DNA from: Methylomonas sp. 11b
Lineage (GTDB): Bacteria; Pseudomonadota; Gammaproteobacteria; Methylococcales; Methylomonadaceae
Assembly (NCBI RefSeq): GCF_000515215.1
Contig: NZ_KI911557.1
Location: 1,633,586-1,697,585 of the forward strand
DNA: 64,000 nt
Direction: 5' to 3'
Each line of letters opens with the position of its first letter. Positions within the stretch are counted from its first letter, which is position 1. This document shows positions 56,194 to 64,000 of this stretch, one piece after another. The notes under the pieces were generated by a model. That model searched no databases. It saw only the letters and a program-made list of their open reading frames with translations, and was not told the DNA's origin. The translations under genes and the position numbers were made by a program.

Positions 56194-56433
56194 CTAAATA
56201 AGAGAAACCTGACTACTGACCGGCCAGATTTTGGTAAGGATAAAGGTTCGTTGACTCGCCGGAGCCCGGCTAATCTGCTCTAGCCCTATAACCTTCGTGA
56301 TACGAACTCTGAGGCAGTCGATCAATTCGTCGATGGTAGCCGCTTCGATTTCAAACTGGTCGAATAGACTGCTGGTGGCTATCCAAGCAGCTTTATCGCT
56401 ATTCCATTCCGCTCTTATCTCTATAGCTTGCAT
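56194..56433 (-). CDS. DUF1902/HicB-like small protein
   Basis: A 79-aa protein matching the HicB-like DUF1902 pattern: IRAEWNSDKAAWIATSS then IEAATIDELIDCLRVRI. HicB relatives are antitoxins, but no HicA-like gene is adjacent. The ATG at 56433 is taken as start. Confidence 0.72.
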   Translation of the reverse strand: MQAIEIRAEWNSDKAAWIATSSLFDQFEIEAATIDELIDCLRVRITKVIGLEQISRAPASQRTFILTKIWPVSSQVSLI

Positions 56434-56693
56434 ATGTTCCGCTTAAAATGACTTTACCGGCCAAATTGCCGGCTAATAAATACAACACATATCAACACCG
56501 TCGTCGGCTGCGACTAAACATCTACGACTTTTCTCGCTATTGATTCAACAAAAATATCCACCGATTATTTGGGTAGATTATGACGCGATGATGACGGGTA
56601 AATTTTCTCAAGTATTTAGCGGACGTTTAGGGGCAGAATCAGGTATATTTGCGCAACGCTTACCGATACTTCGGGCTAAATTTTCTGACTCTG

Positions 56694-56900
56694 CTATTCT
56701 TTTTCCATATTCTCTTTTTCCGAGGCAAGTGCTATTACCCGACTGCTGAGATATTCATCACTTAAGACAATATCAACCATGGAATCAATAACCAAGCGCA
56801 GCTTTACTGCGTTTAATCTGGAAAACGCATTCAATGTTTTACACGTTTCTTTATTCAAAGAAACTTTTTTTCTATCATCTTTTGTTTTTTCCGCCGACAT
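56694..56900 (-). CDS. Small conserved protein, module A copy 2
   Basis: A 68-aa protein paralogous to the product at 32759-32965 (same length, same DRKK, FSRLN, SMVDI, DEYLSSRV positions). GGAG lies six bases before the ATG. It is divergent from module B copy 2, the start codons only 30 bp apart, so the intergenic bases must hold both translation signals and perhaps both promoters. Confidence 0.72.
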   Translation of the reverse strand: MSAEKTKDDRKKVSLNKETCKTLNAFSRLNAVKLRLVIDSMVDIVLSDEYLSSRVIALASEKENMEKE

Positions 56901-56930
56901 ACCAAGCTCCTGATCAAAGAAGAATATTAC

Positions 56931-57128
56931 GTGAAAGTATCAGTAAAAAAATTAGTAGAACAAGCCTGGTGTTTGCAAGAAAGCATCCGGCGATTAATTG
57001 AGCAAAATTGCAATCGTTGCAACCAAAATGGATTCTGCACCCCTCCAATACTAAAAGACCGGCTTAATCGGCTATTTGAAAAAGCCCACACTCGCTACAA
57101 ACGTCGGCTGCAAAAACTATGGTCTTAA
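56931..57128 (+). CDS. Small basic protein, module B copy 2
   Basis: A 65-aa basic protein starting with GTG. It matches the middle of module B copy 1 in LKDRLNRLFEKAHTRYKRRLQ versus the LERLERLVSNAYGRYQRRLN pattern there. It has a CNRCNQNGFC cluster near the middle with three cysteines. It is divergent to module A copy 2 and convergent with the GGDEF/EAL gene. Function unknown. Confidence 0.62.
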   Translation: MKVSVKKLVEQAWCLQESIRRLIEQNCNRCNQNGFCTPPILKDRLNRLFEKAHTRYKRRLQKLWS

Positions 57129-57168
57129 CGCAAAACCATCAACCTGATTTTCCGCACGCGTGCGATAC

Positions 57169-58992
57169 TTAAAGATTACTCCCGGCTGAACACCGGTTAG
57201 AACTAATAAATTGCCGGTGCCACACACTAAAATCATTCCCCGGCAAAGGCTTGGCAAAATGATAGCCTTGCACCTCATGACAGTGATGACTGGTAACACA
57301 TTCCAGTTCATCGCTATTTTCCACGCCCTCCGCGACAGTTTCCAGACCCAGGCTTTCCCCCAAGGCAATAATGGCGCGCACAATTGCTTCGTTGGCCGGT
57401 GTATTTTTGATATGTCGAATAAAGGACTGATCTATTTTGATTCGATCCAAAGGAAATTTGCGTAAATAGCTTAGGCTTGAATACCCCGTACCGAAATCGT
57501 CAATCGCCAGTTTGACGCCCAAGGCCCGCAAATCCATTAAAGTTTGCACTGCGTGCTCTGCCTGCGTCATCACCACGCTTTCGGTTAACTCTAATTCCAG
57601 ATACTGCGGGTCTATGCAGCCCTCTTCAACCAAGCGCTTTACCAGTGTGCAAAAATCCCGCTGCATGAATTGCACACCGGAAATATTCACAGCCATGCGC
57701 AGCGCCGGCAAACCCTCTTCCATCCAACTGGAATGCTGACGGCAAGCTTCCCTGAGCACCCATTCGCCAATGGAAATAATCAAGCCGGTTTCTTCGGCAA
57801 TCGGAATAAAAGTGCTCGGCGGGACCGCGCCTAATTGCGGATGATGCCAGCGTAGCAAGGCTTCCACACCCACCACCGCCAGCGAGGGCAGTTTGATCTG
57901 CGGTTGATAAGACAAGGACAATTCGCCATTGTTTAGCGCCATGCGCAGTTGAGTCTCCAAACTCATGCGTTCGACTTTGCCATGATCCATTTTGGCGTTG
58001 TAAATCAGGAATGCGTTACGCCCGCGCTCTTTCACTTCGTACATCGCCGCATCGGCTTTACGAATCAAGCCATCAATGGTTTGATCGTGGTCCGGAAAAA
58101 AAGCCATGCCTAAACTGGCGGTGATTTGTATTTCGCGCTCGAAAATGGGCATCGGCTCCCGAAGCTTGTCGACAATCCCGGTCAACACGACAATGGCATC
58201 AGCTTCGCTTTCGAGATTCTGCAAAATAAGCACAAATTCGTCGCCTCCCAATCTGGCGACGGTATCGCTGCGGCGGATGCTTGCCGATAATCGCGCGGCA
58301 ACTTCCAGCAATAGCCTATCGCCAAAGCTGTGCCCCATCGTATCGTTGATATATTTAAATCGATCAAGATCAAAAAAAACCAGGCCCAACATTTTGTGGT
58401 TACGCTGCGCATTGCGGCAGCCCTGCTCCAAACGATCATTAAATAACAAGCGATTCGGCAAACCGGTCAGTTGGTCATAATGTGCCAGTACGTAGAGATC
58501 ACGCTGGCGGCGATGCGTAATATCTTCCAGTAGCGCGTGACCGGTTGCCATGCCGACATAGACGTCGTTCTCCAGTATGATGAAGCCGTTGACCATATGC
58601 CGCATGCCGGCGTCGATAATGATCTGCGCGACATCGTCGATGCCCGCGTTAATATCCACGATAATCGGCTTGGCATCCATAATCTCGACGACACGTTTGT
58701 TGTGCAACAAATCGCGGGAAAATGGTCTGAGGAAAATTTCACTGATCAGCCCGCGATCCACGATGCCAACCGGGGTCCGCTGATGATCGACAACCGCAAC
58801 GGCCAGTAATTCTTTATCCTGAACAAAACGGTCCAGCACATCGATACAGCGTTCTTGGGTAACAACGGGCGCAACATAATGCAATAAGCGCCGAACCGAT
58901 GGTGTTTCGGCATCGGACAGCTCTTTGATTGCCTGTAACTGGGGGCTGGCAACTTTAGCGTTTGCTTCTAGCATCTTGTCTGGCAAAAACAT
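57169..58992 (-). CDS. CBS-GGDEF-EAL cyclic-di-GMP protein
   Basis: A 607-aa soluble protein: an N-terminal CBS-pair-like part (VVTQERCIDVLDRF, PIIVDINAGIDDVAQ; about 35-165), a GGDEF domain with intact RLGGDEF (about 180-335), and an EAL domain with GVEALLRW, NISGVQF, ELTESV, IDDFGTGYSS and TVAEGVEN (about 350-600). Both catalytic motifs look intact, so it could make or degrade c-di-GMP, with CBS sensing of adenine nucleotides as a possible switch. A Pho-box-like pair lies about 90 bp upstream. Confidence 0.92.
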   Translation of the reverse strand: MFLPDKMLEANAKVASPQLQAIKELSDAETPSVRRLLHYVAPVVTQERCIDVLDRFVQDKELLAVAVVDHQRTPVGIVDRGLISEIFLRPFSRDLLHNKRVVEIMDAKPIIVDINAGIDDVAQIIIDAGMRHMVNGFIILENDVYVGMATGHALLEDITHRRQRDLYVLAHYDQLTGLPNRLLFNDRLEQGCRNAQRNHKMLGLVFFDLDRFKYINDTMGHSFGDRLLLEVAARLSASIRRSDTVARLGGDEFVLILQNLESEADAIVVLTGIVDKLREPMPIFEREIQITASLGMAFFPDHDQTIDGLIRKADAAMYEVKERGRNAFLIYNAKMDHGKVERMSLETQLRMALNNGELSLSYQPQIKLPSLAVVGVEALLRWHHPQLGAVPPSTFIPIAEETGLIISIGEWVLREACRQHSSWMEEGLPALRMAVNISGVQFMQRDFCTLVKRLVEEGCIDPQYLELELTESVVMTQAEHAVQTLMDLRALGVKLAIDDFGTGYSSLSYLRKFPLDRIKIDQSFIRHIKNTPANEAIVRAIIALGESLGLETVAEGVENSDELECVTSHHCHEVQGYHFAKPLPGNDFSVWHRQFISSNRCSAGSNL

Positions 58993-59082
58993 CGTAATGA
59001 ACTGAATTAATGCAATGTAGGCGAATATGGCAAAACGCGTCGGAAAGTCCTTGCATAGCTTATCTAAAGATATATTTCTAAA

Positions 59083-59100
59083 GTTACAGTAAGATGACCT
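59083..59100 (-). promoter_or_regulatory. Pho-box-like pair upstream of the GGDEF-EAL gene
   Basis: On the minus strand AGGTCAT-CTTA-CTGTAAC, 11-nt period, one unit weak. It sits between the divergent GGDEF-EAL and second phoU genes. Confidence 0.4.
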
Positions 59101-59216
59101 GGTTTAGCGCCCCTGAAAAAGATCACTCTGTAGTTTAAGCAATACGCCGGCGACTCAGCTGGTAAGGCTTGAGAGGGAAATATTCGGAAACGCGCCCGGC
59201 GAATAAGGTACCTACG

Positions 59217-59984
59217 ATGACACCTGAAAGTAATGTCTTAGCCATGCCCCATATCCTGAAACACGTCGATGTCGAGTTTGACCGGCTACATCACTCAAGC
59301 GTGGATATGCTCAGCTTGATTTTGGTGCAATGGGAGTTGGTCATGGAAGCCATGGATGAGGCAAATTTGGAATCAGCGCTTGAGGTCATCGCCCTCAACA
59401 AAGAAATTCGCGCACGCGAGAATCAAATCCATCAAGCCATTATGCACTTACTTGCCCAGGAAAACCCGGTGGCTCGGGACTTGAGAGTGGTCTTGTCTAT
59501 CTCTAAAATTTCCGGAACCCTGCTCTATTTAACGAATGAAACGCGAAAAATCGGCAAATTGATTCTGGCTCTGTATGAACCCCGTAGCGGCGTACCCAAT
59601 GCGCAACTGGTCAGAGATATTGTAAAAATAAGCGATGACATCCGCATAGCACTGGAGCATCTGGTGTATGTGCTGAACAACCTGGACGCCAACAACGCTC
59701 ACAGGCTACTGAAAAGCAATATCGACGGCGAGAATGCCACATGGGAAGCTGTCCGGCACCAACTAGGTTTTATCAATCAGGATCCACGTCAAGTCGGACC
59801 GGGATTAACCGTCCTACAAATACTGAACGCTCTTGAATCATGCCGGGACCATTGTAAAAACCTGGCCGAGTACTGCATTTTCATGATTGATGGCCAAGAT
59901 GTCCGCCATACAAACCGTTTAAAAAGCAGGTCATGGGGCGGGATTTCCGACAAGGCCTATATGGGTTCGCCCTTATCGAACTGA
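59217..59984 (+). CDS. Second PhoU-like protein
   Basis: A 255-aa PhoU-family protein: HHSSVDMLSLILVQ, LNKEIRARENQIH, NPVARDLRVVLSISKISG in the first repeat and LESCRDHCKNLAEYCIFMI in the second, matching the copy at 15697-16434 in pattern (the two end in similar ..IDVRH / QDVRHT segments). ATG 59217 with AAGG upstream. It is divergent from the GGDEF-EAL gene. Which PhoU serves the Pst system cannot be told. Confidence 0.86.
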   Translation: MTPESNVLAMPHILKHVDVEFDRLHHSSVDMLSLILVQWELVMEAMDEANLESALEVIALNKEIRARENQIHQAIMHLLAQENPVARDLRVVLSISKISGTLLYLTNETRKIGKLILALYEPRSGVPNAQLVRDIVKISDDIRIALEHLVYVLNNLDANNAHRLLKSNIDGENATWEAVRHQLGFINQDPRQVGPGLTVLQILNALESCRDHCKNLAEYCIFMIDGQDVRHTNRLKSRSWGGISDKAYMGSPLSN

Positions 59985-60010
59985 TGCATCATGACTGATG
60001 CTTTACCCAC

Positions 60011-60784
60011 TCATTCCTTCAACAAAATTGCGTCACCAGTTTCGGTAAGCGATTGTTCCGGCATATCATCTTTAAGAACCACGCCTGACAAGCCGCGTTG
60101 CAAGGCCTGTTCGCTCAAGTAAGCCAGCTTGGCTGCGGCCGCGTTATAAGATAGACCCGCCGGCGGACGAATGTTGGAGATGCAGTTGCGTTCGGCATCG
60201 GTATTGCCTGGCTTGGGTGCGTAGGTTAAATACATCCCCAAACTATCGGCGGCGCTGAGTCCTGGCCGCTCGCCAACGATAATCACCGCCAGCCGTGCGT
60301 TCAGCAACGCCCCAATTTCATCCGCCAAGGCCACCCGGCCATTAGACACCAGACAGATCGGCCCTAGCCGCAATCCGCGTTCGACATATGCCGTCACCAC
60401 GGCTTGAAGCAAGGCCAAGCCATGCTCGTCCACAGCAGTCGAGGATAAGCCGTTGCTGACAATCAAAGCCACGTCGATAGCCTGGGTTGCCCGCGCTTCA
60501 AGTATTTCATGGCCGGATTTTGTCAAACAACGACCAAGATCGGGACGCTGCAAATACTGGGGCCGACTGCTTACCGGTGTCGTCAGAATCAGCGATTCCA
60601 CCCCCAGCTTTTCCACTTCCCCGGCAAAAGCCGTCACATCCCAGACTTGTTGTACCGCATCGCGAGCGCTGGCATGCGCGAGTTGAAAATCCAGTAGTGC
60701 CTTGGTCGGCAAACTGCATCCTACCCTACCTTGCGCAATTCTAGCTTGAGTAAATTGCCGTAAGGTAATCCACGGATCGTTCAT
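60011..60784 (-). CDS. eutC: Ethanolamine ammonia-lyase small subunit
   Basis: EutC, with EutB, splits ethanolamine into acetaldehyde and ammonia using adenosylcobalamin. The 257-aa protein has the family blocks LRQFTQARIAQGRVG, LDFQLAHASARDAV, RPDLGRCL and VIIVGERPGLSAADSLGMYLTY, the last lying near the cobalamin. It starts 2 bp after the eutB stop. Confidence 0.95.
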   Translation of the reverse strand: MNDPWITLRQFTQARIAQGRVGCSLPTKALLDFQLAHASARDAVQQVWDVTAFAGEVEKLGVESLILTTPVSSRPQYLQRPDLGRCLTKSGHEILEARATQAIDVALIVSNGLSSTAVDEHGLALLQAVVTAYVERGLRLGPICLVSNGRVALADEIGALLNARLAVIIVGERPGLSAADSLGMYLTYAPKPGNTDAERNCISNIRPPAGLSYNAAAAKLAYLSEQALQRGLSGVVLKDDMPEQSLTETGDAILLKE

Positions 60785-60786
60785 CG

Positions 60787-62169
60787 TTAAGCCCTCGGCA
60801 AGCCATGAAAGTTGCTCAGCAATGGCGTAGCGTTACGCGCAGCGGCCAAGCGGTTTTGACCATCGAATATGCCCATTCGCTGCAACCAGGCCTCGAACTC
60901 CGGCGCCGGCCGCAAGCCCAATACTTGCCGCAGATACAAGGCATCGTGAAACGAGGTACTTTGGTACGCCAGCATCACGTCGTCGGCACCGGGTATGCCC
61001 ATAACGAAGTTGCAGCCGGCCACACCCAGCAGCGTCAGCAGGGTGTCCATATCGTTCTGATCGGCCTCGGCATGGTTGGTGTAACAAATATCGCAGCCCA
61101 TCGGAAGACCCAGCAGCTTGCCGCAAAAGTGGTCTTCCAAACCGGCGCGGATGATTTGCTTACCATCGTATAAATACTCCGGGCCGATGAAGCCGACCAC
61201 GGTGTTCACCAGCAACGGATCAAACTCCCTGGCTACCGCATAAGCCCGTGCCTCACAGGTTTGCGCATCGATGCCGTGATGGGCGTTGGCGGATAAGGCA
61301 CTGCCCTGCCCGGTTTCGAAATACATCAACTGGTGGCCGGCATTCCCGCGCCCCAAAGCTTCAGCCATGGCTTTCGCTTCGCGCAGCATTGCCAGGTCGA
61401 TACCGAAACTGCGATTAGCCGCTTCGGTGCCGGCGATGGATTGAAACACCAAATCCACCGGCGCACCGCGCTGCATCAGTTCCATGCTGGTGGTGACGTG
61501 GGCCAGTACGCAAGACTGGGTGGGAATTTGGTATTGCGCAATGATCTCGTCCAACAAACTCAACAAGGTGTGGACATTGTGTAGATTGTCGGTGGCGGGA
61601 TTGATGCCGATCACCGCATCGCCGCTGCCGTACAGCAAACCATCCAGAATACTGGCGGCGATACCGCGCGGATCGTCGGTCGGATGGTTAGGTTGCAAAC
61701 GAGTGGACAAGCGGCCCGGCAAGCCAATGGTACTGCGAAAGCGGGTAACGATCCGGCAACGGCGCGCTACGGCAATCAAATCCTGGTTGCGCATGATTTT
61801 GCTGACCGCGGCCACCATTTCCGGCGTCAGCCCGGCAGAGATTGCCGCCAAATCGTTATCCTCGGTTAACAGCCAATCGCGAAATTCACCCACGCTTAAA
61901 TTCGCAATCGGCGCAAACCCCTGCGGATCATGGCGCTCCAGAATCAAGCGGGAAACTTCGTCTCGCTCCGGGGCCAGCAATGGCTCTTCGATAAATCGCC
62001 GCAAGGGTACCTCGGCCAAAACCTGCTGCGCGACCGCACGCTCGACTTCGGAATCCGCCGCCAAACCGGCCAATTCATCCGCTGCCCGGCGCGGCGTAGC
62101 CTTAGCCAACAAGATACGCAAATCGCGAAAATGAAAGCTTTTGCCTTGTGCGGTTGCGGAATAATTCAT
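60787..62169 (-). CDS. eutB: Ethanolamine ammonia-lyase large subunit
   Basis: The catalytic barrel subunit, 460 aa. Clear motifs: FRSTIGLPGRLSTRLQPNHPTDDP, GDAVIGINPATD, MYFETGQGSALSANAHHG, and TNHAEADQNDMDTLL. Full length and intact. The pair eutBC stands without microcompartment shell, EutA or EutR genes nearby, the form found in bacteria that use ethanolamine as a nitrogen source. The ATG at 62169 fits; a divergent oxidase gene lies upstream. Confidence 0.96.
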   Translation of the reverse strand: MNYSATAQGKSFHFRDLRILLAKATPRRAADELAGLAADSEVERAVAQQVLAEVPLRRFIEEPLLAPERDEVSRLILERHDPQGFAPIANLSVGEFRDWLLTEDNDLAAISAGLTPEMVAAVSKIMRNQDLIAVARRCRIVTRFRSTIGLPGRLSTRLQPNHPTDDPRGIAASILDGLLYGSGDAVIGINPATDNLHNVHTLLSLLDEIIAQYQIPTQSCVLAHVTTSMELMQRGAPVDLVFQSIAGTEAANRSFGIDLAMLREAKAMAEALGRGNAGHQLMYFETGQGSALSANAHHGIDAQTCEARAYAVAREFDPLLVNTVVGFIGPEYLYDGKQIIRAGLEDHFCGKLLGLPMGCDICYTNHAEADQNDMDTLLTLLGVAGCNFVMGIPGADDVMLAYQSTSFHDALYLRQVLGLRPAPEFEAWLQRMGIFDGQNRLAAARNATPLLSNFHGLPRA

Positions 62170-62366
62170 CAGTCAGGCAGATTACGATGGGAGAAAATCA
62201 GAGAATACGACAAGTTTGTGACTATTATGTGACGCGGCAGGCAGCAGACGGTCAGTTAGGTTCGAGTCACTTGCCTGCAATATTTAGCTCGTACCGTAGC
62301 GAAAATTCGCTGCCGATTCCAATGGCTAAGCGGCTTGCAACCCATAAACACGCCGAGGCGACGCAG

Positions 62367-63812
62367 ATGACTACCCTATCCCTCAAGCAACTCAACCGTT
62401 CCATCTGTTTCATTGCTTTGGCCCTGTCGCTGAGCCTGCCCTCCGTCGCCTTACCCGCCGAACCGCTCACTGCCGATGTGTTGATCGTCGGCGCCGGCCT
62501 ATCGGGTTTAAGTGCCGCGTATCATTTAAAAAAAGCCGGTAAATCAACCGCGATTCTGGAAATGAGTCCGCATATCGGCGGCCGCATCCGTACCGCTGCT
62601 TATCCGGACGGCACACATGCCGAAGTGGGTCTGGAAGAATTTTGGGAAAATAACCCGGCTATCGAGATTTTCCGGGATTTGCATGTGCCAATGGAAACGG
62701 CTTACAGCAGTTTTTCCAGTTTTTATTACCAGGGCAAGCTGTATCCGTTTACGCAAAATACCAATCTGGAGTTTCTGGCATCGGTGCTGGATACCGACGA
62801 ATTGCAAGCCTATGAACGCTGGGACGCAAAAATGGCCGAGCTTTATCGGCAATTGGCTTTGCGGCCCTTGTCCGAGGATATGCTGGCGCTGCAAGAAATT
62901 TCCTTCGCCGACTGGATCGAAAACACCAGTGGCCTGTCGCCCAAAGCCCAAGAGTTGGTGCGCATTGAAACCGAACCGGAATACGCTACCTCCTGGCGAA
63001 AAATCAGCGCGCTGGACGGCATTGCCGAATGGCATTATTTTTCCGGCAATGGTCTGGCACCCCGCCATGTAGTCGGCGGCAATCAACGAGCCGCGCAAGC
63101 GCTGGCCAATTTTATCGGCCGGGACCGCATCCTGCTGAACCAGCAGGTCACCCACATCACAGCCACCGACAATAATGTGGAAGTGCTTACGTCCGACCAA
63201 GGTAGCTTGCGGCAAAAGATATTCCGCGCCAAGTACTTGATCACTGCGATTCCATTATTCCGGCTCAACGACATTCAGTTCGCTCCGCCGTTGAGCGCCG
63301 AGCGAAAACAGGCGATACAAACTCAATCGGCCGGCGCCTACTTTACCGCGCACGTCACGGTGGATAAGGCCGCCAGCAGCTTCTGGACCCGCGACTGCGA
63401 CAGCATATTGCCGATTATGACCGACAGTCCTTTAGGGGTGATTTATGAGGGTGGATCAAAATCCGGCGGAGACGCGCTGTTGAATTTATTGGTCAGCGGT
63501 GCGGACGCGGAGCGGTTTAACTCGCGGATGAGCGATCCGGACCAGATTCGGGAAGCTTTGCTGGCGGCGTTTGACAAACAGTGGCCGGGTTTCCGGCAAT
63601 CGGTCAAACGGATGAGCTTTTACCGTTACCATCCGCGCGCAATAGCGTCATGGCCCGTCGGCCGGTCGCGCTTCGATAGCCTTTCCGAGTCGTTGAGAAA
63701 ACCGCAAGGCCGCGTCTATTTTGCCGGAGATTTTACCGAAGATACCCACTCCAACGGCGCGAGCCGATCGGCAATTCGCGCGGTTAAGGACATTTTGCAA
63801 AAACACGATTAA
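62367..63812 (+). CDS. Exported flavin-dependent amine oxidase
   Basis: A 481-aa FAD enzyme of the monoamine-oxidase family. The ATG at 62367 (GAGG eight bases upstream) starts a signal peptide ending PSVALPA; earlier in-frame codons are rejected. FAD motifs: VLIVGAGLSGLSAAYHL, HIGGRIRT and the C-terminal GRVYFAGDFTEDTHSNGASRS. It should act in the periplasm on an amine and release ammonia and an aldehyde. It is divergent from eutB, suggesting shared amine-nitrogen use. Confidence 0.88.
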   Translation: MTTLSLKQLNRSICFIALALSLSLPSVALPAEPLTADVLIVGAGLSGLSAAYHLKKAGKSTAILEMSPHIGGRIRTAAYPDGTHAEVGLEEFWENNPAIEIFRDLHVPMETAYSSFSSFYYQGKLYPFTQNTNLEFLASVLDTDELQAYERWDAKMAELYRQLALRPLSEDMLALQEISFADWIENTSGLSPKAQELVRIETEPEYATSWRKISALDGIAEWHYFSGNGLAPRHVVGGNQRAAQALANFIGRDRILLNQQVTHITATDNNVEVLTSDQGSLRQKIFRAKYLITAIPLFRLNDIQFAPPLSAERKQAIQTQSAGAYFTAHVTVDKAASSFWTRDCDSILPIMTDSPLGVIYEGGSKSGGDALLNLLVSGADAERFNSRMSDPDQIREALLAAFDKQWPGFRQSVKRMSFYRYHPRAIASWPVGRSRFDSLSESLRKPQGRVYFAGDFTEDTHSNGASRSAIRAVKDILQKHD

Positions 63813-63909
63813 CCCGCACCCGGCAGTGTGGCGCCAGATAACATCAGCTACGCATGCGGTTAGCAAATTGCTGACGGCTTCTACACATGCCGCCACGCTG
63901 TTATACAAT

Positions 63910-63927
63910 ATGTAACAAAACCGTCAC
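63910..63927 (+). promoter_or_regulatory. Pho box before the DUF47 gene
   Basis: ATGTAAC-AAAA-CCGTCAC, 11-nt period, with a weaker TGTTATA unit one step further up (63899). The second unit equals one in the array at 17604. It lies 15 bp before the ATG. Confidence 0.65.
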
Positions 63928-63941
63928 AATTAAGGAACACC

Positions 63942-64000
63942 ATGTTCTCTCTACAAACCATCTTTGGCAAAGGCGATAAATTTTATGGCTTGCTTGAAGC
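63942..64000 (+). CDS. DUF47 (PhoU-like, Pit-accessory) protein, 3' end outside window
   Basis: Only the first 19 residues are present, MFSLQTIFGKGDKFYGLLE, which match the typical N-terminus of DUF47 proteins. These are PhoU-like helical proteins, usually followed by a pit phosphate transporter gene. AAGG lies upstream of the ATG. The Pho box just upstream supports a phosphate-uptake role. Confidence 0.7.
   Translation, partial: MFSLQTIFGKGDKFYGLLE

Overview
The window reads as chromosome of a mesophilic gammaproteobacterium, most plausibly a methanotroph of the Methylomonas type. This is an inference from several things together: many PEP-CTERM proteins whose sorting motif reads VPLP or VPVP, soluble NAD-linked HoxFUYHW hydrogenase genes, and the general protein resemblance. 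No methane monooxygenase gene lies in the window, so the assignment is not proven.

Layout. 1-6.5 kb: end of a urease accessory set (ureF partial, ureG), a glutathione peroxidase, a DASH cryptochrome, an amidase with a secreted partner, a split YeeE/YedE transporter and cysK. 6.8-13.7 kb: a PEP-CTERM protein, a housekeeping run (holA, lptE, leuS), a zinc-ribbon protein and a solitary ParA. 13.7-28 kb: an atypical pyruvate kinase, phoU, an LpxH-like metallophosphoesterase, a secreted nuclease ending in a dockerin domain, a cohesin-like PEP-CTERM protein, a small AT-rich island between inverted repeats, a PEP-CTERM protein with a 5'-nucleotidase, a His-rich lipoprotein and phoA. 28-33 kb: an arsenic operon (arsR-arsC-arsD-arsA-arsI-acr3) whose arsA is frameshifted, followed by a two-gene small-protein module. 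33.7-38.9 kb: hoxFUYHW. 39-47 kb: a lipoprotein, a freshly inserted IS256-family element with an 8-bp target duplication, and a minus-strand block of exported or membrane proteins including a predicted pseudokinase and an IPT/TIG membrane protein. 48-53 kb: two PEP-CTERM phosphatase/phytase-like proteins and another metallophosphoesterase. 53-64 kb: HAD hydrolase, lipoprotein, EEP hydrolase, DUF1902 protein, a second divergent copy of the small-protein module, a CBS-GGDEF-EAL protein, a second phoU, eutBC, a flavin amine oxidase, and the start of a DUF47 (Pit-accessory) gene.

The unifying theme is phosphate starvation. Pho-box-like direct repeats (7-mers repeated every 11 nt) lie upstream of phoU, the LpxH-like gene, the nuclease/cohesin pair, the PEP-CTERM/5'-nucleotidase pair, phoA, phoD, a metallophosphoesterase and the DUF47 gene. 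Together these would digest extracellular DNA to nucleotides, strip phosphate and import it, with several enzymes held at the cell surface by PEP-CTERM sorting and perhaps by a cohesin-dockerin contact.
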